Source of the DNA: Methanosarcinaceae archaeon
GTDB lineage: Archaea; Halobacteriota; Methanosarcinia; Methanosarcinales; Methanosarcinaceae
Assembly (NCBI GenBank): GCA_016926455.1
Contig: JAFGOO010000102.1
Coordinates: forward strand, 1-10,218
DNA: 10,218 nt
Direction: 5' to 3'
Shown here in pieces: positions 7,059-10,218 of this stretch; position 1 is the stretch's first letter; every line of letters starts with the position of its first letter. The notes beneath the pieces were generated by a model that saw only the letters and a list, made by a program, of their open reading frames with translations, made no database searches and was not told the origin of the DNA. The position numbers were made by a program, and so were the translations under genes.

Positions 7059-8083
7059 CATTCCACCTTCTTTGTTTCAAGCCAGATTGCATTCACTGGG
7101 CAAATCAGGGCGCAGGCACCATCAGCACCGCAGATTTCCTGATTTATCACCCTTACACTTCCATTTCTCACCTCAAGAAGTGGCTTTTTATCGAGATTGT
7201 TCAGATGACCTGAAGCAAGCTCAGAATCTGAAAGTGCGTTCACAGGACATACGATGACACAGTTTCCACAGGCGAGACAAGCATTTTCATCAGTTACCAA
7301 CTTCGTGGTCAAAGTGGGTCTTGGAGAAGGAATTCCAACGAGTTTCTTCTCAAATAATTCTTTTTTCTTCATTTCCGGCACAATGGATTTTTTCTTTACA
7401 GTAATGGCATTAACCGGACAAGATACTGCACATGCACCACAATAGATACAAGCATCACTTCGCTGGGTGACCTTCTCGACCCTCTCACCTAGGTCCCATT
7501 CAGTGTTATACAATGCACCACATGGGCATACATCCACACAGGTTCGGCATGTCTGGCAGGCACCTTCATCTATGATCCATTCACCATCAAATGGCTTTTC
7601 AACTGTGATGGCGTCGACAGGGCATACCGCCTCACACCATCCACAGTGGACGCAGCATTCCTGTATGATCTTGGTTTCGCCCTCTATACGCAGACTCCCA
7701 TCCTTTGCAACCCATTGTTTGACCTCAATGCAATCCTGCGGACATACCTGCTCACACAGACCACAGTGCACACAGAAATCATTCACTGTTGTAGGCTTTA
7801 TAGCACTACTGAGATAACTCTCATCTTTCAAAGGTACACCGTCTATTCTTACTTCCAGTGCACCGGTCGGACATACCTTTGTGCACATTCCGCATAGAAT
7901 GCATTCTTCTGAACTGATTTCCAGATAGTCCTTATCAATAAGTCCCCTGCTCACGGCTCCCACAGAACCAATTACAAGACACTGCTTGGGACATATCATT
8001 ACACATGTTCCACAACCGATACATTTTTCGGGTAAGCGTACCAGTTGCTTGTTGTCTTTTGTTGAAAACACTACTTCTTTCAT
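7058..8083 (-). CDS. fmdF: Polyferredoxin subunit FmdF
   Basis: A 341-residue polyferredoxin that carries electrons to the molybdopterin site of the formylmethanofuran dehydrogenase complex. Eight cluster motifs start at C21, C61, C104, C144, C176, C212, C269 and C318. The first seven are CxxCxxCxxxCP. The eighth reads CGADGACALICP, with Asp 321 (codon GAT) at the second ligand position. The ATG at 8083 is chosen because GGAG lies 8 bases upstream, just behind the fmdE stop; a frame opening at 8173 would overlap fmdE by about 77 bases and add 30 residues unlike a ferredoxin. The gene sits between fmdE and fmdA as in the M. barkeri fmd operon. Assignment to the F subunit rests on length, eight motifs and location. 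Confidence 0.94.
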   Translation of the reverse strand: MKEVVFSTKDNKQLVRLPEKCIGCGTCVMICPKQCLVIGSVGAVSRGLIDKDYLEISSEECILCGMCTKVCPTGALEVRIDGVPLKDESYLSSAIKPTTVNDFCVHCGLCEQVCPQDCIEVKQWVAKDGSLRIEGETKIIQECCVHCGWCEAVCPVDAITVEKPFDGEWIIDEGACQTCRTCVDVCPCGALYNTEWDLGERVEKVTQRSDACIYCGACAVSCPVNAITVKKKSIVPEMKKKELFEKKLVGIPSPRPTLTTKLVTDENACLACGNCVIVCPVNALSDSELASGHLNNLDKKPLLEVRNGSVRVINQEICGADGACALICPVNAIWLETKKVE

Positions 8084-8096
8084 CTCATCTTCTCCG

Positions 8097-8675
8097 TTAT
8101 CTTGCCTCTGCAATACACCTGCTACACAGGCTCTCTTTATCTTGCTGGATAAAACTCTCACCACAAATCGCACACAAATTTATGCATTTCGCGGATTTTA
8201 CCGGAACTTCAATATCGACCATTTCACACGTATAGACGGAACTCCCTGCTCTGACAAGCTCAGGTATAACTTGTTTATGATGTAACTTTTCAGTATTCAT
8301 ATACCATGCATGTAGTTTTGGGTACTCTAATGTCTTAGTAGGGTCTAGGTAAATTCGGATTCCACGTACATTGGAATCACACGAATTTGCTTGCTTGTTA
8401 ACCACAACTGCCATTTTCCCATAGTCTTTTACGGTAAGACCTTTATTTCCAATGGTAGCACCTCCAAGTATCTGAAAGGGATCTGGTATACAGTTGATTG
8501 TTTCACATGTCACATAGATTCGTTCTCCATCCTTCAAATCAAGAAACTTCTTCGCAATATTGAACATCTGGATGCCGATGAAAGCACCTGTGCTCAGATA
8601 TCCGTGAAACGGAACTACTTTCTCTATCTGTGAAAGTAAATCAGGGTCTTCGATTTGTTGTATAATCTCATTCAT
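8097..8675 (-). CDS. fmdE: FmdE-family protein, first gene of the fmd operon
   Basis: A 192-residue protein of the FmdE/FwdE family. It co-purifies with or is encoded beside formylmethanofuran dehydrogenase, and its exact role is unclear. The fold is recognised from VVPFHGYLSTGAFIGIQM (20-37), CETINC (57-62), ILGGATIGNKGLTVKDYGKMAV (69-90) and a C-terminal zinc-finger-like CAIC (168-171) with CSRC (184-187), preceded by C164. In most relatives the first block is HGHxCPG; here it is HGYLSTG, so that Cys and the second His are absent. The start at 8675 has only a weak upstream GAGAG and is chosen as the first ATG before the conserved block. It leads the operon and is separated from fmdF by 13 bases. 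Confidence 0.88.
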   Translation of the reverse strand: MNEIIQQIEDPDLLSQIEKVVPFHGYLSTGAFIGIQMFNIAKKFLDLKDGERIYVTCETINCIPDPFQILGGATIGNKGLTVKDYGKMAVVVNKQANSCDSNVRGIRIYLDPTKTLEYPKLHAWYMNTEKLHHKQVIPELVRAGSSVYTCEMVDIEVPVKSAKCINLCAICGESFIQQDKESLCSRCIAEAR

Positions 8676-8737
8676 GTGAAAAACTCTCAGACTTTGAAAC
8701 CTATTCTACTCAAATGGCCTATATTTGTTCAATAGTA

Positions 8738-8746
8738 GTTTTTAAA
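8738..8746 (-). promoter_or_regulatory. Candidate TATA-like element before fmdE
   Basis: On the minus strand GTTTAAAAAC lies about 65 bases before the fmdE ATG and just downstream of the palindrome at 8754-8775. Used as a TATA box it would give a leader of roughly 40 bases, with the palindrome covering the upstream TFB-recognition site. A better TATA match, ATATATTTATA at about 8800-8810, would instead place the palindrome at the transcription start. The sequence does not decide between them. Confidence 0.3.
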
Positions 8747-8753
8747 CTAAAGC

Positions 8754-8775
8754 GTTATGTTTAAAAAAACATAAC
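8754..8775. promoter_or_regulatory. Palindromic operator, fmdE-proximal copy
   Basis: GTTATGT, 8 bases (TTAAAAAA), ACATAAC. The symmetry extends to perfect 9-base arms GTTATGTTT and AAACATAAC around AAAA. It lies 78 bases before the fmdE start. The same arms at the same spacing recur at 8973-8994 before modA. Shape and arm sequence recall ModE-type molybdate operators of bacteria (from memory, not checked). It is most likely a binding site for a dimeric repressor or activator that senses molybdate or tungstate. Confidence 0.7.
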
Positions 8776-8920
8776 AAACACTTAATTGAGAATATTTGGT
8801 ATAAATATATTGTGATTTATAGTCACCATATTTTTTTTCTGTGTAAGTCACATGTTATCCAAAAAGGATGATAAAAGACATCTAAGGACAAAATATTGAT
8901 TTGAAGATATCAATGGAATA

Positions 8921-8929
8921 TTTTATATG
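8921..8929 (+). promoter_or_regulatory. Candidate TATA box before modA
   Basis: TTTTATATG is a good archaeal TATA match on the plus strand. Transcription would start near 8950, putting the palindrome at 8973-8994 about 20 bases downstream, where a bound repressor could block elongation. An alternative is the GTATATTT inside the palindrome spacer (8979-8985), where binding would compete directly with TBP. The region is AT-rich, so confidence is limited. Confidence 0.35.
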
Positions 8930-8972
8930 CAAAATTTTTTGATTAACTTGGAAACCAGAATGTTTATTTAAT

Positions 8973-8994
8973 GTTATGTATATTTGAACATAAC
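8973..8994. promoter_or_regulatory. Palindromic operator, modA-proximal copy
   Basis: GTTATGT, 8 bases (ATATTTGA), ACATAAC. The 7-base arms are perfect and identical to those at 8754-8775, with the same 22-base overall length, while the spacer differs. That is the pattern expected when arms rather than spacer are under selection. It ends 85 bases before the modA ATG, mirroring the 78 bases on the fmdE side. Confidence 0.7.
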
Positions 8995-9079
8995 GATTTA
9001 ATGATTTCCAGTACATACCACCGGAAAAAGCGTGTGAGACGGTGTCAGTTTTTAATTTAACAAATACGGAAGTAATGCA

Positions 9080-9925
9080 ATGAAAAAAATGCCTATATTG
9101 ATTACAATAATTTTCATTTGCTGCACTATACTGTGTGGCTGCATCGAAGAAGAGCAAGGGCAAATTGCAACAAATGAAAAGGATAATAAAGGAATCGAAA
9201 ACTCCACTACCGAAGATTCAGAGGCATTACTTGTTTACTGTGGTGCAGGGATGAGAGAACCAATGGATGAAATTGGAGTACTCTTTGAGCAAAAATACGG
9301 CACCCCTGTGAACTACAACTATGCAGGTTCCAATACGCTTTTGAGCCAGATAGAACTTATACAGCAGGGAGACGTCTACATGCCGGGAGCAACCTATTAT
9401 TATGAGGTTGCAAACGAGAAGGGTTTTACAGATTATGAGCAATTTGTTGCATACCATATTCCGGTTATCACGGTGCCAAAAGGAAATCCTGCAGGCATCA
9501 CATCCCTAGAGGATCTCGCAAAACCAGAAGTGAAGGTTATACTTGGAGACCCCAAAGCGTGCGCAATTGGTGTACTTGCGAATTCAATACTTGAAAAGAA
9601 TGGTATATCTGATGAAGTACTGGAAAATGTGGTCACATACGGTGCCACAGTTAATGAACTTGTTATATATATGTCCATGGGACAGGGTGATGCATCTATA
9701 ATCTGGAAGGATCTTGTTGTGAACAATGAATTGTTCGATGTTGTGGAAATATCGGAGGAACAGAACACAATCAAAATTATCCCGATTGCCACACTGACAT
9801 GTTCCAATAATAAGGATACTGCAAGCAAATTTGTAGATTTTGTAATTTCCACAGAAGGAAAAAAAATTTTCGAGAAACATGGTTTCACAACATACCCTGA
9901 TGAAAGATACGAATATGTAGAATAA
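9080..9925 (+). CDS. modA: Molybdate/tungstate ABC transporter binding lipoprotein
   Basis: A 281-residue extracytoplasmic solute-binding protein of the ModA family that captures molybdate or tungstate for the ABC importer. The N-terminus has KK, a hydrophobic stretch (5-18) and a lipobox-like LCGC ending at Cys 21, so the mature protein is probably lipid-anchored outside the membrane. A polar linker (22-47) precedes the binding domain. Family blocks are LLVYCGAGMREPMDEIG (50-66), NYAGSNTLLSQIE (80-92), GDVYMPGATYYYEV (97-110), PKGNPAGITSLEDLAKP (133-149), LGDPKACAIG (155-164) and MGQGDASIIWKDL (200-212). The ATG at 9080 has GGAAG about 7 bases upstream. It is the first gene of the divergent transport operon. 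Molybdate versus tungstate cannot be decided from sequence; the fmd and modD neighbours favour molybdate. Confidence 0.9.
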   Translation: MKKMPILITIIFICCTILCGCIEEEQGQIATNEKDNKGIENSTTEDSEALLVYCGAGMREPMDEIGVLFEQKYGTPVNYNYAGSNTLLSQIELIQQGDVYMPGATYYYEVANEKGFTDYEQFVAYHIPVITVPKGNPAGITSLEDLAKPEVKVILGDPKACAIGVLANSILEKNGISDEVLENVVTYGATVNELVIYMSMGQGDASIIWKDLVVNNELFDVVEISEEQNTIKIIPIATLTCSNNKDTASKFVDFVISTEGKKIFEKHGFTTYPDERYEYVE

Positions 9926-9941
9926 ATCCAGAATCTAGCAG

Positions 9942-9962
9942 GCACATCAAAACTTCATGTGC
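9942..9962 (+). repeat. Stem-loop between modA and modB
   Basis: GCACAT (9942-9947) and ATGTGC (9957-9962) form a perfect 6-base stem with a 9-base loop in the 62-base gap between the two genes. Such hairpins can protect the 3' end of a binding-protein message, which is often needed in excess over the permease. No T tract follows, so a terminator is unlikely. The function is inferred. Confidence 0.35.
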
Positions 9963-9987
9963 AAAACCATGGAGATATTACAAAAAA

Positions 9988-10218
9988 ATGTTGATCCGAT
10001 TAAATGATTTAAAGTTTAGGATTCTTACAATTTCATTTACACTACTCCTGAGTATATTTATCCTGTCTTTGATTCTATGCATTGTTACACACACAAGTCT
10101 GCATATATTATTGTCAAGTGTTGTATCCAAGGACATTCAGTTCGCAATAAAACTGAGTTTGGTCACATCCATAATATCCACATTGATATGCATCGTTGTT
10201 TCGATACCCGTGTCGTAT
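9988..10218 (+). CDS. modB: Molybdate/tungstate ABC permease, N-terminal part
   Basis: An open frame of 77 codons cut by the window end. It begins MLIRLNDLKFRILTISF, has a first membrane segment at about residues 10-33 (ILTISFTLLLSIFILSLILC) and a second from about 54 (FAIKLSLVTSIISTLICIVV). The block IKLSLVTSIISTLICIVVSIPVSY, ending at the window edge, matches the start of the ModB-type permease domain. The ATG at 9988 has GGAG at 9971-9974, 13 bases away, which is a little long. It follows modA by 62 bases and should form the membrane channel; the ATPase gene is expected beyond the window. Confidence 0.82.
   Translation, partial: MLIRLNDLKFRILTISFTLLLSIFILSLILCIVTHTSLHILLSSVVSKDIQFAIKLSLVTSIISTLICIVVSIPVSY

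Larger units (their letters stand above)
8676..9079. other. Divergent intergenic region between fmdE and modA
   Basis: A 404-base AT-rich gap that must hold both promoters. It contains two matching 22-base palindromes, several TATA-like stretches, a weaker inverted repeat ATTGAT, 8 bases, ATCAAT (8895-8914), and a small ATCC/GGAT hairpin near 8857-8869. I see no convincing gene in it: the one open frame on the minus strand (8882-9163) runs over the modA start and resembles nothing. A small RNA or long leader cannot be excluded. Confidence 0.75.

Noticed and set aside
7058..8173. Longer start for fmdF at 8173
   Set aside because: It would overlap fmdE by about 77 bases and add 30 residues unlike a ferredoxin; GGAG is placed correctly for the ATG at 8083.
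8855..8874. Small hairpin ATCC-AAAAA-GGAT in the divergent region
   Set aside because: A four-base stem in AT-rich DNA is expected by chance, and its arms are unrelated to the 22-base palindromes.
8895..8914. ATTGAT, 8 bases, ATCAAT inverted repeat as a third operator
   Set aside because: It has the same spacer length as the paired palindromes but different, shorter arms and no second copy, so it is likely chance.
8882..9163. A 93-codon minus-strand open frame in the divergent region
   Set aside because: It covers the modA start and signal peptide and the putative operator, has no recognised motif and no clear ribosome site.

Overview
The window looks like part of the chromosome of a methanogenic archaeon, most likely in the Methanosarcinales (this is inference; no rRNA or other taxonomic marker is present). 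The DNA is AT-rich. Ribosome binding sites of the AGGTGAT or GGAG type precede several genes. The gene order fmdE-F-A-C-D-B is the one known for the molybdenum formylmethanofuran dehydrogenase operon of Methanosarcina barkeri. I saw no rRNA, tRNA, CRISPR array or mobile element.

Layout. Positions 8675 down to 1962 (minus strand) hold a tightly packed run: fmdE, fmdF (polyferredoxin), fmdA (amidohydrolase-like), fmdC (glycine-repeat subunit), fmdD and fmdB (molybdopterin-binding subunits), then an FdhD-family gene two bases after fmdB. After a 133-base AT-rich gap come two more minus-strand genes: a DUF364/DUF4213 protein (TTG start) and modD, a NadC-like protein of molybdenum loci. The left 142 bases are non-coding with two small inverted repeats. 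On the plus strand, divergent from fmdE across a gap of 404 bases, are a molybdate/tungstate-binding lipoprotein (modA type) and the first 77 codons of its permease (modB), cut by the window end.

How it fits together. ModA/ModB would bring in oxyanion. The Fmd complex uses molybdopterin-bound metal to reduce or release CO2 at the methanofuran step of methanogenesis. The FdhD-like protein, the DUF364 protein and ModD are plausible cofactor- or metal-handling partners. The most informative regulatory signal is a pair of matching 22-base palindromes (GTTATGT, 8 bases, ACATAAC) in the divergent intergenic region. One lies 78 bases before the fmdE start and the other 85 bases before the modA start, so transport and enzyme are probably controlled together, perhaps by a ModE-like metal sensor.

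Oddities worth following: the FdhD-like protein lacks the CxxC pair of sulfurtransferase FdhDs; the eighth cluster motif of FmdF has Asp in place of the second Cys; FmdE lacks the Cys of the family HGHxCPG motif; the DUF364 protein carries a CPVC pair.
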